Program-made: the position numbers and the translations under genes
Shown: piece after piece, positions 24,405 through 37,070 of the stretch
How positions within the stretch are numbered: position 1 is the stretch's first letter
How the letters are laid out: the number at the start of each line of letters is the position of its first letter
The notes under the pieces: model-generated
The model's database searches: none
What the model was told of the DNA's origin: nothing
The model's input: the letters and a program-made list of their open reading frames with translations, nothing else
NCBI GenBank assembly: GCA_016710365.1
Contig: JADJVW010000018.1
Location: 108,280 to 172,279, forward strand
DNA length: 64,000 nt
From: Candidatus Caldilinea saccharophila
GTDB taxonomy: Bacteria; Chloroflexota; Anaerolineae; Caldilineales; Caldilineaceae
Reading direction: 5' to 3'

Positions 24405-24525
24405 GCGGAAGTGATCCCCTTTGTACAGAATCTCTGCATTGTAGCCCGGACTGCGCCTATTCTGGAAACCTTGTTCACGCCACGCCGTATCGTGTTCGCC
24501 TCGCTGCTTCACTCAGGTTGACGCC

Positions 24526-24777
24526 ATGAGCTCGGCTGCCGCGAACAACGATCCCATCCGCTTTTTGCGCTACCTGGTCGCCGCCCTGCAACAATACGAT
24601 GCCGAGAGCGGGCGCGACGTGCAGATGGCGCTGGCCGCGGCGCAATCTGCACCGCCGCGCTCCCTTGCCAGCGCGCTGCTCAACGATCTGGCCGGACGCG
24701 CCCAGCAACGTTTCCTGCTTGTGCGCGACGATTTTCACCTGCTTAAAGTTGATCTACGACAAGTTGGGTGTGGATAA
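24526..24777 (+). pseudogene. Internal fragment of a MalT-like LuxR regulator
   Basis: The 83-codon frame reads NNDPIRFLRYLVAALQQ, then LASALLNDLAGRAQQRFLLV and RDDFHLLK. These match the part of large MalT-type ATP-dependent LuxR regulators between Walker A and Walker B (usual form NDPVRFWRYLIAAL ... FVLVLDDYHLI). Everything before and after is missing, including Walker A and the DNA-binding domain. It is therefore a decayed remnant rather than a working gene. Confidence 0.6.
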
Positions 24778-24840
24778 GCGGATGGCCGCCATGGATGTGG
24801 CGCGAATTGGAGTTGTTATGAGTTGGTTGAAGTCGCGTAA

Positions 24841-24859
24841 GTCACGCTACCAGCGTGAC
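24841..24859 (-). terminator. Hairpin after the rhamnose operon
   Basis: GTCACGCT and AGCGTGAC pair around a 3-base loop, 19 bases beyond the stop of the alpha-L-rhamnosidase gene. No U-tract is seen, so termination is probable rather than certain. Confidence 0.4.
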
Positions 24860-24878
24860 GGCGGTGGTTGGCAGGCGG

Positions 24879-26931
24879 CTACAGGGGCAGCGTCTTGGCG
24901 GCCTTGTCGAGGTGGTAGAGCGCGTGCGCCGAGAACGCATGGCAGGTCGATCCGTCGGGAAAGTCGACGTTCCAGTTTTCCCACGTCGTCGGGGCGCCGG
25001 TCTGCACCCAGCGCCCCCACCGCCGGCGGATGATCTCGACGACGGCCAGCTCCCGGCCGCCGGCGTGCAGCGCTTCAAACAGGTAGTGGTGTATGAACGG
25101 GCTTGCCAGCACCAGCGCGCCCGGCTGCGGGTTGTCGTCCAGGTCGAGCGAGCGCGCGGCAATCGCATCAAGTTGCTTGGGCCATTCGTCAGCTTCGGAC
25201 GCGCCCGTGAGCACGGCCAGGGCGGCGGCCAGTTGCGACGCCGTCGTGCGCGGCAAGTCATCCCACCAGCGGTCGCCGGCGAAGAAGGCGGTGCGGCACG
25301 CCTGGCGCAATGCGGTTGCCCGATCCTGCCAGCGCGCTGCATCTTCGCCCGCATCGAGTTCGGCGGCAAGGGTGGCCGCGGTCTGGAGTGCGAGCAGGTA
25401 GTGCAGGTTGTAGATGGCGTTTGGCTCCTGGCGCGAGACCGGCGCCCAATCCAGGAAGAGGCGCCGCCCTGGCTGGCTGCGGATCAGCCCGTCGCCCGCC
25501 ACGTCGCCGGCAAACCGGTCGAGCATCTTGACCAGCGCGGGCCAAAGTTGCAGGACAAGTTCCCGGTCGCCGGTCAGCCGCCAGTAGAGCGCCAGCAACT
25601 CGACCCACATGAAATTATAGTCGACGACGGTGTAGGCGTGAGCCTCGCCCGGCGCCACGCCCGGCAGCACGCCGTCGGGATAGGCGCCGTCAGCCGCCAT
25701 GCGCAATACCTGGCGCAGCGGGCGCACGTCGTCGCTCAGCGCGTGCATGATCAGCGCCTGTGGCAGCGCGTCGCCCACCCACTGCGAGCTTTCCCGCCAT
25801 GTGCTGTCCACAAAGCCGTCTTGCAGGCAGGCGCGAAAGGTGCGCTCGCAAAGATCGACAATCGCCTGAAGATCGGGGGCGTCCAGGCGCACGGGGCGGT
25901 CAACGCGCAGGGGGTATTCGGACGCACGCACGTGGAAGCGCAGGCGCAGGTCGGGATGGGCAGGGCCGCCCAGGGCAAAGAGCACGTACCGGCCGCCGCG
26001 CAAGCTGAACGATTCCAGCGCCTGGCTGCCCGCACGCAGCGCAAAGCGGTCGGTGAGCCGCACACGGCAGTACGTCGCCGGATCGGAGAGCACCAGTTCG
26101 CCATTGCGTAACTTCTCCGCATAGCTGATTAGCAGCGTCTCTGTGCCCGACGCGTTCATGACCTCCGCCCAGCCCTGGCAGGCATAATCGCGCCCGAGAT
26201 CGAAGAGCCAGACAGTTGTGTCGCCACCGACATTGCCACCGACGCCCGCGGGCCGAAACCAGCCATCCGCATCGGTCGCGGCTGCTGCCGGCCTGCCGGT
26301 CTGCCAGGCTTGGCGCAGGGCTGCATGGCTGTCCGACCTGCGCAAGGCAACGCCAGCAGCATGGCGCACGCCGCGCAAGGACAGTTCCAGCTCGCGCTCA
26401 TCCAGAGGCGGCGCTTCGCGTGCTGCCAGGCTGGTCCACGGCGCGCCGCCCACCGGCGCCACGATGCGCGATGACTCCCAGGCAGCCGCATCGTACCCCG
26501 GCTCCGTCCAGGCATCTGCATTGGCCATGTCGCGATCCTCGACGCCGCTGCCATAGATCGAGACGCGCGGCGCGCCATCGGCAAACGAGCGGTCGCGGCG
26601 CACGCGCCAGGTCGCGTCGGTGACGAGGCAAGACGCGCCGTCAACGCACAGCGCGGCCAGCACACCCGTCGCCGCGCGGTGGACGTAGGCAAAAGTCCAG
26701 GCGATCGACCGCCTGCCGCCACGGATAGCAGCGCGCCGGCCCGCGACCGGCAAAGCGGCCGTTGACCCACAGCCGGTAGCGGCTGTCTGCGGTGATCGAC
26801 AATTCGGCATGGGCCGGACAGGTGGCCAGTTCGAGCGCGGGCGACCGGAAGTCCAGGTAAACTTCGTGCAGATCGAAGGGGTGGGCGGCGCCGATCCAGC
26901 AGGCGCCGGCAGGGAAACCTGATAGTGTCAT
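24879..26931 (-). CDS. Alpha-L-rhamnosidase, GH78-like (frameshifted)
   Basis: The protein has an N-terminal beta-sandwich (LSITADSRYRLWVNGRFAGRGPARCYPW), typical of bacterial alpha-L-rhamnosidases, and an (alpha/alpha)6 barrel. The barrel includes DSTWRESSQWVGDALPQ, the equivalent of the DCPxRExxxWxGD motif that carries the general acid. It should release L-rhamnose from plant or microbial glycans. The frame starts at ATG 26931 and shifts at the A run 26691-26694 (one base too many); the continuation (FAYVHRAATGVLAAL) runs to 24879. Corrected length is about 683 residues. No signal peptide is seen, so the substrate may be imported oligosaccharide. It ends the rhamnose operon, 27 bases after the URO-D-like gene. 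Confidence 0.83.
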
Positions 26932-26957
26932 CTTGTCACCGTGTCACCTTCTCAGAT

Positions 26958-27941
26958 TCACGGCGTGCGATATTGCGCGGCCAACCGTTTGACCACCGTG
27001 TAGGCGCGGATCAGCCGCTGCGGCGGAATGTCGGGCTGCACGAAGTGCCCGGTGTTGTAGATGAAGCCGCCGCCCGGGCCATAAATGGCGAAGCGATCGG
27101 TGATATATTCTTCCAGCATGTCTCCGTCGTAGGCCAGCAGCCCGTCGATGATGTCGAGCGAACCGTAAATGGTGATCTTGTCACCATATTGTTCCTTGAC
27201 CGTGCGCGGATCCATACCGGAACTCTCCTGCACAGGGTGCATGGAGTCGTAGCCGATCTCGATGAGGTCGTCCATGATCTGCATGATATAGCCGTCGGAA
27301 TGCAGGTTGACGAACAGGTCGCGGCTGTGCGCGTGTTCGACGACGCGCTTGGCGTAGGGCGCAATCATGCGACGCCACATGCGCGGCGAGAAGAGCATAT
27401 TCTGGTTGGAGCCCCAGTCGTCGGAAAGCGTGATGCCATCGACGCCGGCTTCGACCAGGCTGTCCACCAGGCCACAGAGCCAGTCGGCGTAGCGGTCAAA
27501 CCAGGCGCCCATGATCTGCGGCTCGGCGCCCATATTCAGCCAGCAGTTCTCGATGCCGATGATGCGGCTCGTGCCTTCGACGATGCCCCACACATGCGCC
27601 AGGATGTAGCGTTTGTCGCCCTGCTGGTGCACCGCCTCTGCCACGTTGAGACCGGCAAAGTCATAGTTCCAGTCGGTGTGGTTCAGCCAGCGCGGGTCAT
27701 GCGCATCCCCCGGATCGTAGGCAGGCAGTTCCTTGACATCCCACAGCCGGCCGCTCTGGTTGGGGTAGGGCACGAAACCGACAAAGATGTCGATGCCGAA
27801 CTCGTCGAGAAATTGCTCGCGCGGGCCATACTCCGCCGCCAGCATCTCGACGAACTGTTTCTGGTAGAGCCAGCAATCGACCGGCGTACGGTCGGTCGTC
27901 TGCCGGCGCAGCGTGGCCTTGACCCGGTCTTTAGAGTTCAT
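26958..27941 (-). CDS. Uroporphyrinogen decarboxylase (URO-D) family protein
   Basis: This 327-residue protein has the URO-D/cobalamin methyltransferase barrel: MNSKDRVKATLRRQTTDRTPVDCW, GVDGITLSDDWGSNQNMLFSP, FVNLHSDGYIMQIMDDLIEIG, and HPVQESSGMDPRTVKEQYG (each part of one typical block). Members of this subgroup next to sugar genes do not make heme; their reaction is unknown and may involve methyl transfer. ATG 27941 is preferred over an upstream in-frame ATG because the family begins with a (N/T)xKxR motif. The gene lies between DUF4037 and rhamnosidase genes in the rhamnose operon. True heme decarboxylation is unlikely. Confidence 0.82.
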   Translation of the reverse strand: MNSKDRVKATLRRQTTDRTPVDCWLYQKQFVEMLAAEYGPREQFLDEFGIDIFVGFVPYPNQSGRLWDVKELPAYDPGDAHDPRWLNHTDWNYDFAGLNVAEAVHQQGDKRYILAHVWGIVEGTSRIIGIENCWLNMGAEPQIMGAWFDRYADWLCGLVDSLVEAGVDGITLSDDWGSNQNMLFSPRMWRRMIAPYAKRVVEHAHSRDLFVNLHSDGYIMQIMDDLIEIGYDSMHPVQESSGMDPRTVKEQYGDKITIYGSLDIIDGLLAYDGDMLEEYITDRFAIYGPGGGFIYNTGHFVQPDIPPQRLIRAYTVVKRLAAQYRTP

Positions 27942-28016
27942 AGCGCCTATCCCTGCCTTGCATTCAAATTTAACATCCCATCCCACGCCGCCAGTTCCAG
28001 CGACGCCACGTACTGG

Positions 28017-29000
<984 letters not shown>

Positions 29001-29020
29001 ATTTACCTCCCAAACAACAA

Positions 29021-29108
29021 TAGACCGCGGATTGGATGGATTTGGCGGATTTACACGGATTTTGATCGATCCGTACAGATTCGCCCGATCCGCGTCATCC
29101 GCGGTCTA
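29021..29108. repeat. GCGGATT-family foldback repeat within the rhamnose operon
   Basis: TAGACCGCGGA (29021-29031) and TCCGCGGTCTA (29098-29108) are perfect 11-base inverted ends. Units GGATTTGGCGGATTTACACGG and then reversed copies (CGCCCGATCCGCG) fill the middle. It is related to 18431-18519. It lies between the DUF4037 and rhaS-like genes and may weaken downstream expression or cut the mRNA. Confidence 0.75.
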
Positions 29109-29126
29109 TTCAACCCTGCCTGCGGG

Positions 29127-30278
29127 CTACTTCGCTGCTGCCTCGACGTTGCTCGCGTCATAGACGGTGAACGGGCCCATGACGATGCGCAACCCACTAT
29201 CGCGGGTGGGATCCTTCTCGATCGTGTATGCACCCATGCGGCCGGCCTCGAAGGTCTCGCCCTCGACGCCCTGCATTGCGCCGGTGGCCAGCAGGTAGGC
29301 CGCGTAGTAGGTCGTATAGCCGAGATCGACGAAGCTCCACAGCGCAAACTCAGGCGCGCAGCCGTTGAGCGTGTACTCGATCATCTCGGCGGGCAGGCCC
29401 AGGCCGGAGACCTTGACCGTGTCGCACATACCTTCGTCCTGCATGGCCTTGGCCGCAGCGACGATACCGACGGAGGTTGGCGACATGATCAGCCCCATAT
29501 CCGGGTACTTGTCGATCAGCGCCAGCGCCTGATTATAGCTGTCTTCCGACTGGTCGTTGCCGTAGACGATGTCGAGCAGTTCCAGATTGGCATACTGCGG
29601 ATCCTTCAGCGTTTCCTGCAGCGATGCGATCCAGGCGTTCTGGTTGGCGGCGTCCGGCGAGGCAGAGAGCACGGCGAATTTGCCGCCATCTTCGCCCAGG
29701 ATCGACTGCGCCATGTCGGCCATGACCTTGCCCGTCTCGGCAAAGTCAACCTGCGCCACGAACAACTGCTCGCCCTCGCCCGACGGAATCGGCGAGTCCC
29801 ACGTGACGAAGGTCATGCCTGCGTCGCGCGCTGCCTGTGCGGCTGGGGCAATCTGGTCGCCCGCGTTGTTGGAGACCATGATCGCCTGCACGCCCTGCGT
29901 GGTGGCATTGGTGACGATCTCGATCTGTCCGGCGACGCTGTTTTCGGGGGTCGGCCCCAGGAACTGCAATTCGTCGGTGTTGCCGAGCTCGGCGTGTGCT
30001 TCCTGCGCGCCCTGGTTGGCCTGGTCAAAGACGAGGATGCCCAGGAACTTGGGCATGAGCACCATCTTGACGGCCTGGCCCGGCGTCGCCTTGATCACAT
30101 CGCCGGCCGGCGCGGCAGCTTCCTCGGCCGGGGCCGCGGTCGCCTCGGCGGCAGCCTCAGTCGCCTCGGCCGGTGCGGCGTCCGGGGCGGGGGCGGGCGC
30201 CGCCGCCGGCGCACAGGCTGCCAGGAGCAGGCTGGCAATGACCAGCAGGCTCAGGATGATCGTGTTTAGCTTTCGCAT
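29127..30278 (-). CDS. rhaS: Rhamnose-type ABC transporter substrate-binding lipoprotein
   Basis: This periplasmic-binding-protein-like lipoprotein has 383 residues, with a lipobox ending LLVIASLLLAACAP and a long Ala/Pro/Glu linker (residues 22-60). The binding domain (KMVLMPKFLGILVFDQANQGAQEA, SNNAGDQIAPAAQAARDAGM, FVTWDSPIPSG) is of the autoinducer-2/rhamnose type used by CUT2 transporters. The start ATG 30278 has a good ribosome site. The order with two RbsC-like permeases and a two-domain ATPase identifies the system. Rhamnose is inferred from the isomerase and rhamnosidase in the same operon. Ribose or another deoxy sugar remains possible. Confidence 0.85.
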   Translation of the reverse strand: MRKLNTIILSLLVIASLLLAACAPAAAPAPAPDAAPAEATEAAAEATAAPAEEAAAPAGDVIKATPGQAVKMVLMPKFLGILVFDQANQGAQEAHAELGNTDELQFLGPTPENSVAGQIEIVTNATTQGVQAIMVSNNAGDQIAPAAQAARDAGMTFVTWDSPIPSGEGEQLFVAQVDFAETGKVMADMAQSILGEDGGKFAVLSASPDAANQNAWIASLQETLKDPQYANLELLDIVYGNDQSEDSYNQALALIDKYPDMGLIMSPTSVGIVAAAKAMQDEGMCDTVKVSGLGLPAEMIEYTLNGCAPEFALWSFVDLGYTTYYAAYLLATGAMQGVEGETFEAGRMGAYTIEKDPTRDSGLRIVMGPFTVYDASNVEAAAK

Positions 30279-30360
30279 GGTTTTTCTCCTTGAAGAATGG
30301 TTGTGAAACGGACAAAAATAGGTGGAAACGCGTAACCGCGGATGGTTTCATGCCTTGGTG

Positions 30361-31356
30361 CTAATCGGCGGCCGCTGCCTCGAGCGTACGCGCCCGCCGA
30401 CGTTTCAGGCTCGTCTGCACGGCGCCCGCCAGGTTTGGTGCGAGCACCGACAGGATCAGCAGCACGCCGATCACGCCGGTCTGGACGTGGCCGGAAAAAT
30501 TGGCCAGCCCCATGCCGTTGCGCAGGTTCAGAATGATTAGTACGGAAAGGAGCACACCCCACATGGCGCCGGCGCCGCCAAAGATGCTGACGCCACCCAG
30601 CAGCACCATCGTGATGATGTCCAGCTCGAAGCCCACCGCCATGTCGCCGCGCACGGCGCCCAGCCGCGCGGCATAAAGAATGCCGGCCAGCGCCGCAATC
30701 GTCGACGAGACGACAAACAGGATCATCTTGGTGCGCCGGACGCGCACGCCAGCATAGCGCGCGACATCCTTGCTGTTGCCGATGACATAGACGTAGCGGC
30801 CAAACCCAGAATATTGCAACACAATGATCGCAAAGATCAGCAGAACGAAAAAGACGATCAGCGCGAGCGGAAAAGGGCCGATCAGCGGCTGTTGCCCAAG
30901 CCGGTCGAACCATTCAGGAAACTTGCCAATCGATCGATCCTCGAGCAGGACGTAGGCCAGGCCGCGATACCCGATCAGTCCCGCCAGCGTCACCACCAGT
31001 GACGGCAGCCCCACGATGCCGATCCAGAAGCTGTTGAAAAGCCCCGCTGCAAAACCCGCGAGCAGCCCGCCGGTGATCGCCCATTCCATCGGCGCGCCGC
31101 CGGCAAAGAGATAGCCCATCATGCAGGCGCTGAAACCCATCACCGACGCCACCGACAGGTCGATCTCGGCGTTGATGATGATAAAGGTCATGATCAGCGC
31201 CACGATAATCTTCTCGATCGACAGTTGGAAGAGATTCACCCAGTTGCCGACGGTAAGATAGCCGGGCGTGCTCAACGCGTTGTAGCCGACCACAAGCACC
31301 AGCAGAACGAGCAACAGCCCTTCCCACCGGCGGAAGATGCTCCAATCAGGCCGCAT
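30361..31356 (-). CDS. rhaQ: Rhamnose ABC transporter permease
   Basis: This 331-residue RbsC/AraH-type inner-membrane permease has about nine hydrophobic helices. ITFIIINAEIDLSVASVMGF-type sequence near residue 55 is the usual early loop (here MTFIIINAEIDLSVASV), and GGVSIFGGAGAMWGVLLSV is the EAA-like coupling region. ATG 31356 (MRPDWSIFRRW) is preferred. The gene overlaps the end of the preceding permease gene by 11 bases, so the pair is translationally coupled. It should form a heterodimer with the neighbouring permease. Confidence 0.87.
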   Translation of the reverse strand: MRPDWSIFRRWEGLLLVLLVLVVGYNALSTPGYLTVGNWVNLFQLSIEKIIVALIMTFIIINAEIDLSVASVMGFSACMMGYLFAGGAPMEWAITGGLLAGFAAGLFNSFWIGIVGLPSLVVTLAGLIGYRGLAYVLLEDRSIGKFPEWFDRLGQQPLIGPFPLALIVFFVLLIFAIIVLQYSGFGRYVYVIGNSKDVARYAGVRVRRTKMILFVVSSTIAALAGILYAARLGAVRGDMAVGFELDIITMVLLGGVSIFGGAGAMWGVLLSVLIILNLRNGMGLANFSGHVQTGVIGVLLILSVLAPNLAGAVQTSLKRRRARTLEAAAAD

Positions 31357-32406
31357 AGCCCGCGCCTCCCTTTTCTGCCGTCGCTTCGCCGTCGCTGGAA
31401 ACCTGCAATTCATGGCGCGCCCAAACCTTGCGCAGCCGGTTCATGATCACCGTATCCGTCGCCACCGCCAGCAGGATCAGCAGACCCAGCAGCGCATCGC
31501 GCCAGAACTCGCTGATTGCCAGCCACCGGATCAGGCTGTTGTCGAGCACGTCGATGAGGATCGCACCCAGGAAGGCGCCGAATGGCGATCCCAGCCCGCC
31601 GTTGATGTTGACGCCGCCCACCACCGCCGCAGCCACCGACTGCAACTCGATGCCCTGGCCGGCGACCACCGTGATGTTGCCGAAACGGGCGAGAAACATG
31701 AAGCCGCCCAGCCCGGCCAGCGCGCCGCTCAGCACAAAGGCCGTGAAGATGATGCGCTGGGCCGGAAAACCGGCGACGCGCGCCGCATCCGGGTTAGAGC
31801 CGATGGCATAGAGCCGGCGTCCCCAGGGCAGATAGCTCACCACAAGTTGGAAGACGAGCACGACGACGACCGCCATGAAAAAGAGCAGGCGAATATCCAG
31901 CGAACCGATGGTGAAAGCGTTGACCGGCGGCAGGTTGACCAGCCAGCGTGGCAATTCATTGGTCAGCACACTGTTGGCGCCGGAAATCTCCACCAACACC
32001 GTGCGGAAGAGGGCCAGCGTGCCCAGCGTGACGATAATCGCCGGCACGCGACCGTAGGCCACCAGCAACCCGTTGATCGACCCCATGACCGCGCCCATCG
32101 CAATGGCCATGAGCACCACCATCACCGGCGGGATGTCGTTGTTGATCGACAACAGTGTGCCGACGACATAGGCCGTGAAGCCGACGATGGAACCGACCGA
32201 CAGGTCGATGTTGCGGGTCAGGATGACCAGCGTCTGGCCGACGGCGACAACGGCAATGACGGCCACGCTGGTGGAGATGCGCGTGAAGGTGCGCGGCGAA
32301 AAGTAATTGTCGATCTGCGTGCCAAAAAAGATAAGGATGCCGATGATCAGTCCGATCAGCACAAGTTCGCGAATCTGTTCCGGCTGGAAGCGGCGGCGAA
32401 GTGCGT

Positions 32407-32410
<4 letters not shown>
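31346..32410 (-). CDS. rhaP: Rhamnose ABC transporter permease, second subunit
   Basis: This 354-residue RbsC-type permease includes VGQTLVILTRNIDLSVGSIVG near residue 55 (the conserved loop shared with its partner) and GGVNINGGLGSPFGAFLGA as the ATPase-contacting segment. It starts at ATG 32410, overlapping the ATPase stop by 4 bases, and its end overlaps the start of the next permease gene. The C-terminal 25 residues are hydrophilic. Its position between ATPase and rhaQ-like gene is the usual order for rhamnose CUT2 systems. Confidence 0.87.
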
Positions 32411-33932
<1,522 letters not shown>

Positions 33933-33968
33933 AACAATGCCATAGAATAGAAAACAAATGGTGAATTG

Positions 33969-34032
33969 TGAATGGTGAATTGTGAATGGTGAAAGTCTGC
34001 GCCGAGACGCCAATTTCACAATTCACCATTCA
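33969..34032. repeat. ATTCACCATTCACA-family inverted repeat
   Basis: Bases 33969-33986 and 34015-34032 are perfect 18-bp inverted copies built from TGAATGGTGAATTGTG units, with two further tandem copies at the left edge. It fills the gap between the isomerase and ATPase genes, so it is transcribed in the rhamnose operon. A stem-loop here could shield the 3' end of the isomerase message. Confidence 0.8.
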
Positions 34033-34037
34033 AATTT

Positions 34038-35282
<1,245 letters not shown>

Positions 35283-35430
35283 AGCCGGAACTCCTTCCGC
35301 AAAATTGCGTAAATGACTGCGCCTGTGGCAAACGCCGCTCTCTGTATGGACGCTGCATCTGCTCGTCAGGCGCGAAAAATATTGTATTCTCTCTGGCCAA
35401 AGGCCGGGGATGGAATATGAAGCAGGTGCA

Positions 35431-35459
35431 AGTATAAGCATTTTGCTCATTCTCTGCAA
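35431..35459 (-). promoter_or_regulatory. Probable promoter of the rhamnose operon
   Basis: On the minus strand, TTGCAG (35459-35454) and TATACT (35436-35431) are 17 bases apart, which is the optimal spacing. Just upstream lies GGAGCGCTTAC (35478-35488) with an AGCGCT core like LacI-family operators. It sits between the divergent isomerase and aldolase genes and could control both. Confidence 0.55.
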
Positions 35460-35556
35460 CTGCTGCATTTTGTTTCGGAGCGCTTACGATTGTGGGGGAA
35501 ATTGATGTGGAAGTAAAATATAACGTAACGGAATTTGTTATGAGTGGGAGAAAAAC

Positions 35557-36312
35557 ATGAGTGACTTACTGCAATCCCTCGTTACCCTATCGCATGAATT
35601 GGGACGTGAGGATCGTCATCTGGCGATCTTAGGGGAAGGCAACACCAGCGCGCGCGGTGACGACGGCACGTTCTGGGTCAAGGCGTCGGGCAGCCAACTT
35701 GGCGCCATTACAGAGGGCGGCTTCACCCAGGTCAAGCTGGACGCCATTCTGGAATTGGTCGAGCGCGAGCAGATGACGCAGGAAGAAGTGCAGGCGATCT
35801 GGCCGCAGGTCATGGTGGATGCGCAGCAAAAGCGCCCTTCGGTGGAAACCTTTCTGCACGCGCTCTGTCTCTCTGAGGGCGGCGCCAGTTGGATCGCCCA
35901 CACGCATCCAGTCTCGTGCAATGCGATCCTGTGCAGCCAGCTTGGCGCCGAGCCGTTTATGCGCCCGCTTTTCCCGGACGGCATCGTCGTCTGTGGACGC
36001 CATCCCGCGGTCGTGCCCTACGTCGATCCGGGCTTTGACCTGGCCAAGGCGGTGCGCACCGAGTTGCGCCGCTACCAGGACGCCTATGGCGCGTCGCCAA
36101 AGCTGCTGCTGATGGTCAACCACGGCATCACCGCGCTCGGCAAGACCATGCAGGAAGCGTTGAACATCACGCGCATGGCCGACAAGTGGGCGCGCACGCT
36201 GATCGGGACTTACACACTGGGTGGTCCGCACTTCATGCCCGACCACGAAGCAGCCCGCATCGACAGCCGTCTCGACGAACATTACCGGCGCAGCCAGTTG
36301 ACGGGGCGGTAG
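35557..36312 (+). CDS. Class II aldolase/adducin family protein, possible rhamnulose-1-phosphate aldolase
   Basis: The 251-residue enzyme has the class II aldolase fold: GEGNTSARGDDGTFWVKASGSQLG (residues about 27-50) binds phosphate and substrate. HTHPVSCNAI carries zinc-binding histidines, and VNHGITALGKTM carries the third. It should cleave a phosphorylated or free ketose such as L-rhamnulose 1-phosphate into lactaldehyde and dihydroxyacetone (phosphate). It is divergent from the rhamnose operon and shares its control region, which supports a role in that pathway. The start ATG 35557 has GGGAG upstream. A fuculose-phosphate aldolase role is an alternative. Confidence 0.8.
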   Translation: MSDLLQSLVTLSHELGREDRHLAILGEGNTSARGDDGTFWVKASGSQLGAITEGGFTQVKLDAILELVEREQMTQEEVQAIWPQVMVDAQQKRPSVETFLHALCLSEGGASWIAHTHPVSCNAILCSQLGAEPFMRPLFPDGIVVCGRHPAVVPYVDPGFDLAKAVRTELRRYQDAYGASPKLLLMVNHGITALGKTMQEALNITRMADKWARTLIGTYTLGGPHFMPDHEAARIDSRLDEHYRRSQLTGR

Positions 36313-36341
36313 GATGCGCGCCACGCGCGTCACGTCTTCGG

Positions 36342-36387
36342 CACGGGTCAGGCGTCGTTCTACTTGACCAACTTCTCTTGACCCGTG
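36342..36387. terminator. Inverted repeat between convergent aldolase and cofC genes
   Basis: CACGGGTCA (36342-36350) and TGACCCGTG (36379-36387) are perfect 9-base inverted copies with a 28-base spacer. It lies between the ends of two convergent genes and may stop transcription from both, though there is no clear U-tract. Confidence 0.35.
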
Positions 36388-36428
36388 TTCGGGATGTGCT
36401 TGCCAACATTTCGGGACGCAGCCGAGCG

Positions 36429-37070
36429 TTAATGCAATAGTTCTGACGACAATGCTGATAACAGCGCCTCTACCAAGATGGGAGCATCAGCGGTCAGCTC
36501 CTCCAGATCGGCGGGCGAGTCGAGATCGAAACGCAACGTTTCGGTGCACACAACTCGCACGGTGCACCCCGCGCTCGCTGCACGCACATGATGGATAGGA
36601 TAGCTATCCGGCCCAAAGGCGAAATCGAAAGGCGCCGGCAGAGGCAGGAGAAGGGCATTCGTGCCCTGGTCGCGGCTGGGCGCAATCACCACCGTGCGCG
36701 GCTCGTCGCGCGCGCCGGCGAGGAGATGCAGATCCGCCGCTTGCAGTCGAGGCAGATCGGCTGGCAGCGTGAGCACAGCGTCGGCGCCCTCTCTTTCTGC
36801 CGTCAGGCGCGCTTGCCGCAGAGCGGCATTGAGATCAGGTACAGTTTCAGACAGCGCCAGCGCAGCGAAGGCTTCGGCCAGCGCCAGTGCAGCAGGGTCA
36901 CGACTCACCACGACAATGCGGGCAAAAAGAGCCGACGCGTTCGCCATACGCAGCGTCCGCGCCAACAGGTGCGCACTCAGCGCCGCACGCTGGGGCGCGG
37001 ACAGTACACCGGCCAGCCGGCTCTTGGCCTCGTCAAAAGATTTGGCGGGAATGAGCAGCCACGGTTTCAT
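36429..37070 (-). CDS. cofC: 2-phospho-L-lactate (or phosphoenolpyruvate) guanylyltransferase, F420 biosynthesis
   Basis: The 213-residue enzyme has the CofC nucleotidyltransferase fold: MKPWLLIPAKSFDEAKSRLAGVL (P-loop-like start), RTLRMANASALFARIVVVSRDP, ADAVLTLPADLPRL and GPDSYPIHH. It activates 2-phospholactate or phosphoenolpyruvate with GTP, giving the side-chain donor for coenzyme F420. The cofD start overlaps the cofC start by 4 bases (37067-37070), so the two are coupled. It is the last gene of the cofD-cofC pair on the minus strand. The name fits both archaeal and bacterial F420 routes; substrate choice cannot be read from sequence alone. Confidence 0.93.
   Translation of the reverse strand: MKPWLLIPAKSFDEAKSRLAGVLSAPQRAALSAHLLARTLRMANASALFARIVVVSRDPAALALAEAFAALALSETVPDLNAALRQARLTAEREGADAVLTLPADLPRLQAADLHLLAGARDEPRTVVIAPSRDQGTNALLLPLPAPFDFAFGPDSYPIHHVRAASAGCTVRVVCTETLRFDLDSPADLEELTADAPILVEALLSALSSELLH

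Noticed and set aside
24855..26111. A 418-codon plus-strand frame opposite the rhamnosidase
   Set aside because: The minus-strand rhamnosidase motifs are clear; the antisense product looks like low-complexity translation of GC-rich DNA.
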